A model generated the notes under the pieces. The model searched no databases. It had not been told where the DNA came from and worked only from the letters and a program-made list of their open reading frames with translations. Made by a program: the position numbers and the translations under genes. This document shows, one piece after another, positions 1 to 10,777 of a DNA stretch of 64,000 bases. The stretch comes from Monocercomonoides exilis (lineage: Eukaryota; Preaxostyla; Oxymonadida; Polymastigidae): positions 377,001 through 441,000 of the forward strand of contig LSRY02000007.1 of the NCBI GenBank assembly GCA_001643675.2, given 5' to 3'. Position 1 is the first letter of the stretch; the number at the start of each line of letters is the position of its first letter.

Positions 1-1932
1 ACAAGAAATTTGAAAGAAACGCAATCGTCTTTGGTTCAAAAAATGGAGCTTGAAATACAGAGGAAAGGGTCAATTGTAATATCATCTGTTGAAAAGTCAA
101 GTCAAAATGAGCAGAAGATTGAACAGGAAAAGTCCATTCAAGAAACAAGCGGCAAGACATCGATAGCAGAAAAAGATGAAGACGAAAAAAGCATAGCAGA
201 TAAAGACATTGTATTAACTCAGCCAGTAAATACAGAAGACGCAGTAATTGATGAGCGCTTGAGTGAAGCAAATCTTTCTTTTGATGGAAAAACACAAACA
301 TCAAGTGGATTAGAATCATTAAAGGAAGAATGCTCTGTAAAAAGAACAGATTCATTTGGAGCGTTTTCATCGGGCAAAGCAGAGAATAAATCAATGAGCA
401 GAAAGTCATCCAAAAAAAGTGAACAAAAAGTCATAGAAGAAGAGATAATGTCGAGTTTACCAGAAATTGAATCATTCGCCAATGAAATAGAAGCCACGCT
501 TTTGTCTCTTTTGGATCAGGATGCTTCTCCGCTCTCCCCAATCGAGCTGAAAATCCCTTTCAAGTCCTTCCCTCGCAAAATAAATGAAATATATCCTCTT
601 CATTCATCTCTTGTTTCTTTGATCGAGTCCATCCCTTCTTTCAATACCAAATCTGTGAATGAAGAAGCAGATGCGGCAACAGCAGGCTCTCATACTTCTG
701 TTCAAATGCCTGAAAGAATCGAATTTGCAGGCAAAGTTGTCAAAATGGATGCGGAACTTGCAACTCGGAAAATGAAAGGCAAAAGCATTTTTGTTGATAA
801 AGGAGGAGGTTTGATTATTTTTTTTTTATAATCGTTATAATTTACATTATTGATTATCCAAATTATTGTCTTTTTGAATTTTCTGTTTGTAATTGCATTA
901 ATCTTTCTTTTTTCAGCTGGAATGACAGTAGAGCAGTTTGCATTGAATGAGTATCGTCTAATTGAGGAATGGGATGTGATGCAGGAAGGAGCAACCAACA
1001 GCCTGATGAACACGATTGTGACACTCTTATTGTGGGACCTCATATTCTCAGAAGCCGACGAAACGAAGGTTGATTTCGTGAGCAGTGAAAGAAATGAAAA
1101 GACTCGGATCACTTCTGAGACACAAAACCAACAGCAGGAGAAAACAGCTGAGCTGACGAATTCAAATCTCAACTTCACTCATTTGATTCCTTCAGATCAT
1201 TTACTCTTTGAGAATATTCACGAAATTGACTTCAGCAAAAAGCAGGAAAAACCCAAAATTAAACCAAAACGTCCTTCATCATCCAAGTCAGCATCAACCG
1301 CAGATCATAAGAAGATCCTGTTTGACGATGATAATTTTTATGAATGGACATCTCCTCCTTCTCTGCTTCCAACTGTATTTATGACTCCCTTCCAGACCTC
1401 TCCGTTGGACTACAGCCATCCGCTGATATTTGCTCTGCGCCGCTCATCCGATCTGCTTTCGCGCCTTTCCTTCATCTCGTCTCTGAGTGACTTTGCTGTT
1501 GGACATCTGGTTTGCTTGGAGTATATGCGGCACAAAGATGAGCGATGCATTGGAATGAGAGGCGATCTGTTTGAGAGAGATGAGCTTGGCTGTATTGCGA
1601 GTGCGCTCGGAGGACGAGTCCTTGCGGTTATTTGTCTGATGATGACTATTTATGGCAATTCGATGCGTTGTGGCTTTCCTGATTTGGTATTTTGCAGGAT
1701 GAGAAAGAAAAGTGCAAAGAAAGAGACAGAAGAGCAGTCCATTTTGAAAAGGAAAAAAGACTTGACAAATAAGAAAGATATTATTCCTGATGATAATGAA
1801 AAAGAATGCGAAGTGAAGTTTGTGGAGGTGAAGGGCCCACGCGACCACCTCTCCTTTGTGCAGATTGTGTGGATGAATCTTCTCTTGGCATTTGGTGTAG
1901 ATGTTGAATTGTGCAGAGTCAATGAGGGTTAA
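1..1932 (+). CDS. FAN1: FAN1-like structure-specific nuclease (VRR-NUC), 5' end outside window
   Basis: C-terminal part of a Fanconi-associated nuclease 1 homologue, which in this family resolves DNA inter-strand cross-links in the nucleus. The frame is open from base 1, so the N-terminus lies upstream. Two exons are visible, 1-808 and 917-1932, joined by a 108-bp intron (GT at 809, AG at 916); the join reads KGGAGMTVEQFALNEY, which matches the family segment before the nuclease. Next comes WDVMQEGATNSLMNTIVTLLLWDLIF, matching the FAN1 motif around WD.G.HGEGS. The VRR-NUC core sits at the end: CGFPDLVF (about 1670-1690) supplies the metal-binding Asp, and FVEVKGPRD (about 1822-1845) the E-x-K pair, followed by the conserved tail AFGVDVELCRV. 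The first ~600 bases are low-complexity Lys/Glu/Ser, and a ~90-residue insertion follows LIFSEADETK; both look like lineage-specific expansions. Convergent with clpB downstream. Assignment is firm; total length unknown. Confidence 0.88.
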
Positions 1933-2303
1933 TCTTCTGTATAAAAATTAAAATACTCGGGTTTCGTTTGAGTTGTTTTCGTGTGTTTTATAAATGTAGA
2001 TTTGATTAGATTTTATTTTATTTTAAAATCATGGGGTTAAAAAAAAAACAAGAATTTTAAGTTTATAATTTTGTTGATTACGAATGGTTGTAAAAATATA
2101 AATATCTAAGATTAACAAAAAAAACGTAAAATTAGCTAAACAAAAATAAATATAAATGAATAATGAAATATTATGCGAGAAAATAAATATTAGATCACAA
2201 TAATTTCAATTATAACAAAAAGAAAATAAAGGCTGAATCGAAGAAAAGAAAATAACATAAATTTTTGTTTTCTAATGTGAAATGAATTTAAGGAATAATA
2301 ACG
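1933..2303. other. Intergenic spacer between convergent genes
   Basis: About 370 bp of very A+T-rich DNA between the 3' ends of the FAN1-like gene and the ClpB gene. It contains several AATAAA-like strings that could serve as polyadenylation signals on either strand. No coding signal is seen. Confidence 0.6.
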
Positions 2304-5207
2304 TTAATGGCTGATGCCACTACCACCATTTTGTTTGGACAAGCTTCTTTTGCTGCTCTTCAGATCATACAACGTTTCTTCTGATGTTTCTTCATCTGAG
2401 TTGTGTTCGTTGTGATGGCTTGAAGAATACCCTGACTTGCTTTTACGTGGACCATGGAAACTTCTGCGCAATTCTCTTTCATCTGAATCAGATGTCCCTT
2501 TCGTTACAACTATTCTCAGAAGTGGAGCTGAAGTATCTGAACCAAATGACACATCGGACGATGGCGTTGCTGATGAAGAAGCTTCACTTGGAGGATAAAC
2601 AGTGACTGTGCTTCCTTCAATCGCATCGCCAGCAATAAGAGCACGTGATATCTGTGTGACCATATCTTTCTCAACAAATCGACGAAGAGGCCTTGCTCCG
2701 TATTCGACACATTCTCCTTTCATTTTGTCCACAATAAACTGCTTCGCTTCATCTGTGACAACAAGACGTACTTGCTTTGAGGCTAAACGTTGTGCAACAT
2801 TCTTTGTTTGAAGAGTGATAATTTCTCTGAAGTTTGCCTTTGTCAATGGACTGAATATGATGATATCATCCAAACGATTGACAAACTCTGGCTTGAAATG
2901 TTGCCTCACTTCAGCCAATGCCTTTGCCGATGCACTCTTGAACAGCTCAGAAGGATTAATTGAAGATGGGTCTGATGAATGTGCTCCGAGAGAGGCAGCC
3001 TCAATCGCCATAGCAGCAGTAGAAAGATGCCGAGAGCCAAGATTACTTGTCATAATAATAATCGTATTTGAAAAATCAGCAACTCTTCCCTTTGAATCAG
3101 TCAGTCTGCCATCTTCCAGAACCTGCAACAGAATATTCAGCACGTTGGGATGTGCCTTTTCTAACTCATCCAGCAGAACTACTGAATATGGACGTTTGCG
3201 TATAGCATCAGTGAGTTGTCCTCCTTCATCGTGTCCAACGTAACCTGGAGGTGCTCCGATCAACTTGGCAACTGTGTGCTGTTCCATATACTCGCTCATA
3301 TCTAATCGAATCATAGCCTTTTCAGTATCAAACAGCTCAACAGCCAATGCGCGTGCAAGTTCCGTCTTACCAACACCGGTTGGCCCCATAAAGAGGAATG
3401 AGCCTGTTGGCTGCGTTGGACGCGACAAGCCAGCCCTCGAACGCATGATAGCATCAGACACAGCCTTGACAGCCGCGTTTTGTCCGATTACGCGTTCTGA
3501 CAAGCGATCGCCCAGCGTGAGAATCCTTTGCCTTTCTGAAGTTGATAATCTTTCAACAGGGATGCCAGTCCAACGTGCAACAATGGCTGTGACGATTTCT
3601 GGTGTGATAACCTCTCTGAGAAGTTCGTGACCTGTCGATCTCGCTTGTGATTCCTCTTGCAATTTGTTCAGTTCTTCAATGCGTGCTTCGATATCTGGAA
3701 GAGCTCCATAGCGCAGATCGGCTGTTGTAGCAAGATCTCGTGCTCTCTCTGCTTGCTCCAATTTGACCCTCAGTTGATCTTTCTTCTTTTGAAGCTGCGA
3801 TATTTGGTCGATTATTTCACGCTCCTTGTGATATTGCTCTTTAAGTGGTTGTAGCTCTTTTTCAATATCTTGTAACTTGACTTTCACCTTTTCTAGCCTC
3901 TTCTTCGATTGTTGATCGGTTTCTTTTTCCAGAGCGGTTTGCTCAACTTCAAGTTGAAGCTTCTTTCGTTCCAAACGATCAATAGCTTGTGGTTGGGAAT
4001 CAAGTTGTACTCTTGTTGAAGAGCATGCTTCATCAATTACATCAATTGCTTTATCTGGTAGATATCTCGAGGTGATGTATCTATTTGACAATTCCACCGC
4101 AGTTATCAACGCCGAATCCATTATACGCACTCCATGAAACATCTCATATCTTTCTTTTAACCCTCTCATAATTGAAATACAATCTTCAATGCTTGGCTCT
4201 CCAACAGAAATTGGTTGAAATCTCCTTTCAAGTGCAGAGTCAGATTCAATGTACTTTTTGTATTCATCGTCGGTCGTTGCTCCAATACATCGCAATTCTC
4301 CTCGTGCAAGAGCTGGTTTTAGTAAATTTGCAGCATCTGCAGATCCTTCAGCTTTCCCTGCTCCTAACAGAAGATGCATTTCATCAATGAAAAGGATAAT
4401 GTTTCCTTTTGATTCAGTAACTTCGTTGATAAGTTCTTTCATTCTTGATTCAAATTCTCCGCGATATTTTGTACCAGCAACCAATGACCCCATATCTAAA
4501 GCAAATACTCGACAGTTCAAACCTTTTGGAACATCTCCAGCGACAATTCTCTGTGCAAGTCCTTCAACTATAGCTGTTTTTCCGACTCCAGGAAGACCTG
4601 TAAGTGCAGGATTATTTTTTGTTCTTCTGCATAATACTTGGATAAGTCTTCGAATTTCCTCATCCCGTCCAATAACAGGATCGAGATTTCCTTCTTGCGC
4701 CATTGCTGTTAAATCACGAGCGTATTTGCTCAAAGCATCATAACTATCTTCTGCATCTTCCGATGTAACTTTTTTCCCTTTTCTGATCTTTGCAATTCCC
4801 TCTTCAACCATTGCAGGGGAGACACCAGCCTCGTTAAATGCAATCATAATATCTCTCTCTTCAAGAAGAGAAGATAAAATATGATCCACTGCAATAAACT
4901 GATCTTCATTTTTAGTCATCTTATCTTTAGCATGATTTAAGACCTCTGTGAATGAAGTTGAAGGCGAAATATCTTGGGGAGGTGGTGATTGCTTGGGGTA
5001 TTTTTGTAACAGTTTCTCGAGCTTCTCAACAATATCTTGTGATTGTACGGACAATTTTTTGCAAACTTGATTTCCCAATGAATCTGATCCATTAAAGCAA
5101 GCAAGGGCTAAATGAACAGGAAACATGGCACCATGACTATTTCTTCGAGCAATAGTCTTTGCGGTTTGAATAGTATCAATAGCTTTCGATGTTAGTTTCA
5201 AAGACAT
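2304..5207 (-). CDS. clpB: ClpB/Hsp104-family AAA+ protein disaggregase
   Basis: Single-exon gene of 967 residues. ClpB/Hsp104 hexamers thread aggregated proteins through a central pore together with Hsp70. In order: Clp N-domain (about 1-145); NBD1 with Walker A GLPGVGKT (204-211) and Walker B ILFIDEMH (271-278); arginine finger in SALERRF; coiled-coil middle domain (about 410-530), which separates Hsp104/ClpB from ClpA; NBD2 with Walker A GPTGVGKT, pore loop GYVGHDEGG and Walker B VVLLDELEKAHP; small C-domain. A Ser/His-rich tail of about 100 residues follows, unlike bacterial ClpB. NBD1 Walker A has Leu where Glu is usual (GEPGVGKT), but the nucleotide-binding G-x4-GK-T core is intact. The N-domain begins at residue 2 with no presequence, so the protein is predicted cytosolic rather than organellar. 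The ATG at 5207 is supported by the family start MxxxKLTxKA. The lack of introns contrasts with its neighbours. Confidence 0.95.
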   Translation of the reverse strand: MSLKLTSKAIDTIQTAKTIARRNSHGAMFPVHLALACFNGSDSLGNQVCKKLSVQSQDIVEKLEKLLQKYPKQSPPPQDISPSTSFTEVLNHAKDKMTKNEDQFIAVDHILSSLLEERDIMIAFNEAGVSPAMVEEGIAKIRKGKKVTSEDAEDSYDALSKYARDLTAMAQEGNLDPVIGRDEEIRRLIQVLCRRTKNNPALTGLPGVGKTAIVEGLAQRIVAGDVPKGLNCRVFALDMGSLVAGTKYRGEFESRMKELINEVTESKGNIILFIDEMHLLLGAGKAEGSADAANLLKPALARGELRCIGATTDDEYKKYIESDSALERRFQPISVGEPSIEDCISIMRGLKERYEMFHGVRIMDSALITAVELSNRYITSRYLPDKAIDVIDEACSSTRVQLDSQPQAIDRLERKKLQLEVEQTALEKETDQQSKKRLEKVKVKLQDIEKELQPLKEQYHKEREIIDQISQLQKKKDQLRVKLEQAERARDLATTADLRYGALPDIEARIEELNKLQEESQARSTGHELLREVITPEIVTAIVARWTGIPVERLSTSERQRILTLGDRLSERVIGQNAAVKAVSDAIMRSRAGLSRPTQPTGSFLFMGPTGVGKTELARALAVELFDTEKAMIRLDMSEYMEQHTVAKLIGAPPGYVGHDEGGQLTDAIRKRPYSVVLLDELEKAHPNVLNILLQVLEDGRLTDSKGRVADFSNTIIIMTSNLGSRHLSTAAMAIEAASLGAHSSDPSSINPSELFKSASAKALAEVRQHFKPEFVNRLDDIIIFSPLTKANFREIITLQTKNVAQRLASKQVRLVVTDEAKQFIVDKMKGECVEYGARPLRRFVEKDMVTQISRALIAGDAIEGSTVTVYPPSEASSSATPSSDVSFGSDTSAPLLRIVVTKGTSDSDERELRRSFHGPRKSKSGYSSSHHNEHNSDEETSEETLYDLKSSKRSLSKQNGGSGISH

Positions 5208-6173
5208 TTCAAATATATAATGTTAGATTTATCTTTATAAAAAGATTCGCAATAAAAATTCGAATGTTCGGAGTAAATTAATCAAAAAACAGATAAAGGG
5301 TCAAAATCCCATAAGTTTTTAGAATGAAAAAAGAAAATTTTACTTTTCCTCATTTTTTGACAACATACGTTAATAGCAACCGACAATGGTCAAAAAAGTT
5401 TGCTCATCACAAATTTGTTAATTAAAACGTATGTAATGTAGAAATGAATATTTTGCAGACTCCAATGAAAGACAGTTTTCAAGTAAGTCAATTTTCAAAA
5501 TGAAGTATTTTTTTTTTTTTAGCATTTGATAAAATAACAGTCGTAAAAACAATTCAGATATGTTAAACAAAACTGTGAAAAAAAAATATTCCAGAGCAAA
5601 ATATTTAAAAAAAAGAAAGAAAGAAAAGAAAAAGAAAAAGAAAAAGAAAAAGAAAAAGAAAAAGAAAAAGAAAAAGAAAAAGAAAAAGAAAAAGAAAAAG
5701 AAAAAGAAAAAGAAAAAGAAAAAGAAAAAGAAAAAGAAAAAGAAAAAGAAAAAGAAAAAGAAAAAGAAAAAGAAAGAAAGAAAGAAAGAAAGAAAGTAAA
5801 AGAAAAATATCTGGTTCTTTGTAAATTGATTTTTCCATTTATAAAAACAAAAAACAGATCATAATTTTTTTTCTTGCAGTACACTTTAATGATAAAATAT
5901 ATCAAAGAAAAAATTAAATTTTCACTAATTTTCCAATAAAAAGAGTAAGAGAAAAGAAAAAATAATATTTCTTTTTTTCTTTTTCATTTTTTTTTTTTTT
6001 TCTTTTCTTTTTGTTTACTGAAGAACAAGTTTTTAATCTGTGTTAATGCCAACAGCTTTTTTTTTATTGTTCAAATGACTTTATCAGATCGCAAAATTTT
6101 TCAATAACTTCGACATTTTCAACATAAATTAAAATGAAACAAGTTTGCAAATTTCTTTTCGTGTTTTGCAATA
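5208..6173. other. AT-rich intergenic spacer upstream of clpB
   Basis: No gene seen. It contains the clpB upstream region, the (AAAAAG)n array (listed separately) and several T-rich runs (for example near 5970-6010). The long open frames across the array are poly-Lys or Phe/Leu artefacts of the repeat. Confidence 0.6.
5607..5796. repeat. (AAAAAG)n purine microsatellite flanked by (AAAG)n
   Basis: About 190 bp of pure A/G on the + strand. It starts as AAAG units, becomes roughly 24 uninterrupted copies of the hexamer AAAAAG, and ends as AAAG units to 5796. A hexamer length keeps a frame open by chance on both strands. The perfect copies suggest recent slippage expansion; the assembled copy number may not equal the true one. 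Confidence 0.95.
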
Positions 6174-6535
6174 CAGTTTGCTCAAAAAATACCGGACAAG
6201 ATCGATTTCTCAATAACCGCAAGAGGAATAATTCTGACAAATATCCTCAAAATATATCTCATCAATATAAACTCATTAGATAAACGTGACTTTCAAAATT
6301 GCTTCATTTGTACTCAAAAAAAAAAAAAATATTTTTGAAATCTCGGCGAAATTGGATTTTGAGTTTCTCCGAGATTTCGATATTTATTTTTTATGAGCAT
6401 AATCGATGAAGTTTTTTAAGTTTTGTATATCAAATGAGTTTGCAAAATGAAATGTATTTTGAGGAAAATTGTCACAATTATTCCTCTTGCGGTTATTAAG
6501 AAATCGATCTTGTCCGGTATTTTTTGCTTAAACTG
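6174..6535. mobile_element. Tc1/mariner-type MITE with long terminal inverted repeats and TA flanks
   Basis: A 362-bp fold-back element. The left end reads CAGTTTGCTCAAAAAATACC from 6174, and the right end (reverse complement from 6535) reads CAGTTTAAGCAAAAAATACC. The two arms then continue nearly identical for about 70 bp through a shared CGGACAAGATCGATTTCT and GCAAGAGGAATAATT. Weaker pairing extends toward the centre, where GAAATCTCGG (about 6336) mirrors CCGAGATTTC (about 6370). TA dinucleotides lie directly outside both ends (6172-6173, 6536-6537), the target duplication of Tc1/mariner/pogo transposons, and the CAGT terminus is also typical. There is no coding capacity, so it would need a transposase in trans; the Tigger-like transposase 0.7 kb downstream is of the same superfamily, but a specific link is not shown. 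Confidence 0.88.
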
Positions 6536-7231
6536 TATTGTTATAATACATTGATGTCCCGAGTACAAAATAATCGAAAAATAATATGAAGAGTTAAAAA
6601 TTTTTTTCGAAAAGTTCCTTTTGTTTTCTATAAGGGTGAAAACAAAAATTGATTATTTCCTTCAAAATTTTGTTCCCACAAATGAGATTTCACCTGAATG
6701 GAACAAATAACGCCGTCAAGCACTTTCTTTCATTCTTATGAAATTTGGGGATTTGGAAAGAAAATTCGATGAAAATTTGTGTGATTATTTTCGAAATCAT
6801 ATTATTTCTATCAAAAATTTCTGTTTTTGAATTCTTTTGGAAAATTAAATTATAAACTCATAAAGTCACAACTCCTTTAAAAGATAAATATTTCATGAAT
6901 ATTATCTCAAACATTATCTCTTTAAATACAAACATAGTTAAAACTGGAAATAATCACATCGCATATAATCACATTCGTTTATAATCACATTTTTGAGTGT
7001 ACGAACATTTTTTTCCTATTTTTCATTCATTTTTCATCGCATATTATCACAGAGATGAAAATACATAATTTCATTTTATTTTAAGATGGGTGAAAATTCT
7101 TGTTTTCAATTTAAAAAAATATCTAACGAACAAAAATTTATTTTTTATCAAAATGGTTAATTTTCATGAAATATTTCAAACGTTTTTGAATTATCTTAAA
7201 CAAATTGAAATTCGAAATCTGATAAGCATTG
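6536..7231. other. Spacer with relic repeats between MITE and transposase
   Basis: AT-rich. Bases about 6598-6800 are a diverged relative of the hairpin element at 10778-11020: both have AGTTCCTTTTGTT or GGTTCCTTTTGTT, then TTGTTCCCAC, then a GAAATTTGG block. Bases 6951-6990 and 7038-7050 carry repeated (TA)TAATCACA(T) units that may be the subterminal end of the transposase element that starts at 7232. No gene is seen. Confidence 0.5.
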
Positions 7232-9153
7232 ATGAAAGCAACAGATGTGAATAAAAGAACAAAACTTTCTTTTGTTCAAAAATTGATGTCATCAACAAGT
7301 TGAGTTCGAGCCCTCCTCAATCAAGAAATATCATTGCAAAAGATGTTAATATTGATTTCTCAACAATTACAAAAATATTAAAAAAAAAAAGAAGCAATAT
7401 TTAAACAAAGTTCATCTATTATTAAGCCTGATATCACATTTCGAATTCGACCAACGATATATCCAGAGTTTGACAAAGCGATGATTATTTGGTTTCGTCA
7501 AATAAGGTCAACAAATCCTGAAATGGCTATTGATGGAAGAATGCTTTTAGAGAAAACACAGTATTTATCCAATAAATTTCACTTCAAAAATCCTTCAGAA
7601 CGCATCTGGGACAGTTGAATGGAATCATGGAGAATGCGATTCAATATAACTTCAAAGAAAATTATTGGAGAATCTTTTTCGGCAGATAAGGACAGTGCAG
7701 CAAAATGGATCGATCTTTCTTTTCCAACAACAATAAATCAATTTGGGGAGAACAACATATTCAACGCAAATGAATTAGGTTTATTTTTCAATCGATCAGA
7801 GAAACAAACTTTTACCGAAGGCAGTTGTTCGGTTTCTGGAATCAAACAATCGAAAGACAGGGTTTCCGTTCTTCTTGCCGCAAGTATGACAGGAGAAAAG
7901 CTGTGCCATCTTGTGATCGGCAAATTAAAATCGCCAAGATGTTTGAAAGGAAAATTCTCACCAACCCTTTATAATCATTCAAAAAAGTCATGGATGAATG
8001 CTGTAATCTTTAATGATCACGTCAAAAGACTTAACGAAAAAATGTCCATTTGGGACAAAATATTTGACTTCAGGCATTTTCATTAAAAAATTTTGAATCA
8101 GAGATGATCTTTTTGTGATCAAAAAATTTGAAAAAAATGGGTTTATTTTTTGAAATACATGTGATGTCACACAACATGATGTTATTCTATCAACGATGTC
8201 TGTTAACGGATATGAAAATCAAATTTATTTTGAAATCTGGTAAAGTTTAATAATGTTAAAAGCGAAACAATTTTTTCATGCTTTGTGCATAAAAAGCTTG
8301 AAAGTCCGTATTTTCCCCCATTTCACATGGGAACATTGTGTATATTGTGGACAACTGTCCAGCTCATAGTGTAGATTGTGTCAATTTGTCTCATGTTTCA
8401 TTATTTTATTTCCCTCCTGATGTTACGTCCATTATCCAACCAATGGACGCAGGTATAATCAAAGTCTTTAAACACTTCCATAAAAGTCTTCTTCTGAGAA
8501 AAAAACTGGCAAAAGTTGAATGTGGGGTTGCAACGAAGATAACAATGCATGAAGTTTTAAACATTGTGGAAAAAGATTGGAAAAAAGTTAAAAAGGAAAC
8601 AATAGAAAATTGTTTCAAGAATGCGGAATGGGATCCGGCCAAAGTGAAAGAAAAAGAAATTGTGAATATCAAGGAAGATAAAATGGATGAGTATAATGTG
8701 CTGTTTAAAAAATTAAAAACCAGAGATAGCGATCATTTCGAATTAACTCCAGAGGAATTTTTCTCAGCTGAAGACACGAAATAACAAGAGAAATTCAATC
8801 TGAAGAAGAGATTGTTGATTCAAAAATGTCAAAGTCGAATGTTTTCGAAGATGAAATAACCTTGAAGGTGAAAGTTGATGAAGAAGGAAGAAAAAGAAGT
8901 CAAAACAATTGGAGAGGCAAACATAATGTGGAACATGTCAAAAGAGTACATCGAAGATAAATCACCACCCAAAGAAAGTCATAAAGTTATTAACGAAGCA
9001 GAAGATTTTCTCGAAAAATTCGCAATTAATAATCTGATTCAGCCTTCATTAGCAGACTTCAACATGCTCGGAACAACAGATGAGCGTGGCTCACATGAGA
9101 ACACAGTTGGCATTAAATGTGATGCAGGAAAAGAAAAGAAAGCCAAAGAATGA
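7232..9153 (+). pseudogene. Tigger/pogo-type DDE transposase, degenerate
   Basis: Relic of a pogo-superfamily transposase with a CENP-B-type DNA-binding region. From the ATG at 7232 the helix-turn-helix reads KRTKLSFVQK, then after a frameshift near 7279 DVINKLSSSPPQSRNIIAKDVNIDFSTITKILKKK, the family pattern. A second frameshift lies in the A-run near 7381-7392 and a TGA at 7616-7618. The DDE_1 core follows at 7619-8086 (NANELGLFF region, normally NxDETGLF), is disrupted between 8086 and 8338, and resumes with VDNCPAHS, FLPP-like FYFPPDVTS and IQPMDAGII (8338-8784). A tail of about 90 codons (8875-9153) continues in another frame. The first catalytic Asp is replaced by Asn (AAT at 7769-7771), so the enzyme is dead by active site as well as by reading frame. 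No convincing pair of terminal repeats was found. Confidence 0.85.
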
Positions 9154-10777
9154 ATGAAAAATCGGTTTGTTATCTTTTTGTTTTAATGAACAAAAATTTT
9201 TCGTATGAATTTGTTTTTTTTTCTTTTGATTTCTTATGAAACATTTTAGAAAAGCTTTCCTATAACCTTTTGAAACAAAACAACTTCTAATCACATCATG
9301 AGCATTTGTTATTTCCAAAAGACATTAATAAACTTATATTTAATTTTGAATATTTATTATTTCCTTTTGTATTCAAAAGAGATACTGAAGATGACATAAA
9401 AGTTAAACTCAATCAGATTTTTCTCATTTTTTGTAGAAAAAACAGATTCAAATGACTTTATATTTTTGCTAAGCATCTCAGAAGGTTTAAGAAATCTTTG
9501 AAGAGAAAATAGATATTTAACTGATTGTTTGAATCAATATTATTAGCAATTTCGAAAGAGTCACCAAAATAGAATTTGATTGCTGCACGATCGTGTATTC
9601 AAATTCACAGTTGGTAATTCGAAGAAAAATCAAAAATGGAATAATATTCACGAACTTGTAATAATCAGCCTTCTTCTTTGTTTTCAAAGCAAACTCGAAT
9701 AAAAAATGTTAAGTCTTATTTTTATATTTGATTTCAAGCGAAATATCAAACAATCAATGACTAATAAATGCCTTTGCAGATTCGCTGAATGGTTAAGATT
9801 ATTTCTTGCCTTTTTAAAGGTTCTTTGAACACTTGACAATTGATGAAATATGAATAGGTCACATGAATGCATTGAAATGAAGGACATTTCGAAGATGCAA
9901 TTTGTGCATTTTTGTTTAACGCTGCGATTCTCTTATCGATTTTTTTTCTGATAAATTCAAAATGAATTTCAAATAAGAACAAAAAATTAAAAATAAACGT
10001 TTTGAAATTCAGAATTCCCTTTATTTGTCTTTATTATCATGCATTGATAAACAATAGCAATGGCAATTCAAAAGTTTAAGTTATTATGACAATGCGAATG
10101 ATAACACTTTCAAATTTTCAAATATAAATGAAATAACATTCTTTAAATGCACAGGACATCAATTTATTCCCGGAGATATTATTTCTTTGCGACCTCGATA
10201 TTTTTCATTCATTAAAAATTTTACAAGTTCGACACTCAACTTTATTTTTCTTATTTTTTCACTCCAAAATTTCGTGAAATATCAAAAAGCAGCAGTACAA
10301 AAGCATATTTCATGATAACAAGAAATATATTTTGGATTTTTTTAAAAAAACAGTTATGGTTAAAAATTTCTGATATAACGTTTCATCTTTTTGAACAATA
10401 GGATTAGAGACATTTCGAATAAAATGCTATTTGTCTATAAGAAACAATTTGGGAGATTATTTTTGAAATCATATTTTTTCGTTCAAAAATTTCGGTACAA
10501 AAATTTTTCTTGAATATCAGTTAAAGAACACTGAAAGAGACAAAGACAATTAAATGAATAATTGTTTTTAATTCAGATTATTCATTTATTGTATAACTGG
10601 TTGTGAAAATTTTTGCAAATGAATTCTTAAGCTCTTCCAAATGACAAACAAAGTTTGAATAATCTGTATACCGAAAAAAGTTAGGATTCCAAAAATTATC
10701 ACCCATTTCAATACCAAAATATGAGCAGACAAAGATTTAATTAAAAAGATTGAGACAGAACATAATAAATGAAAAGA
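9154..10777. other. AT-rich spacer, no gene
   Basis: About 1.6 kb with only short, compositionally random open frames. Around 10440-10500 a roughly 40-bp stretch (GATTATTTTTGAAATCATATTTT) resembles 6781-6825, another trace of dispersed repeats. Nothing else is supported. Confidence 0.55.

Noticed and set aside
5519..5905. Long Phe/Ser or poly-Lys frames
   Set aside because: They are translations of the (AAAAAG)n array and its flanks.
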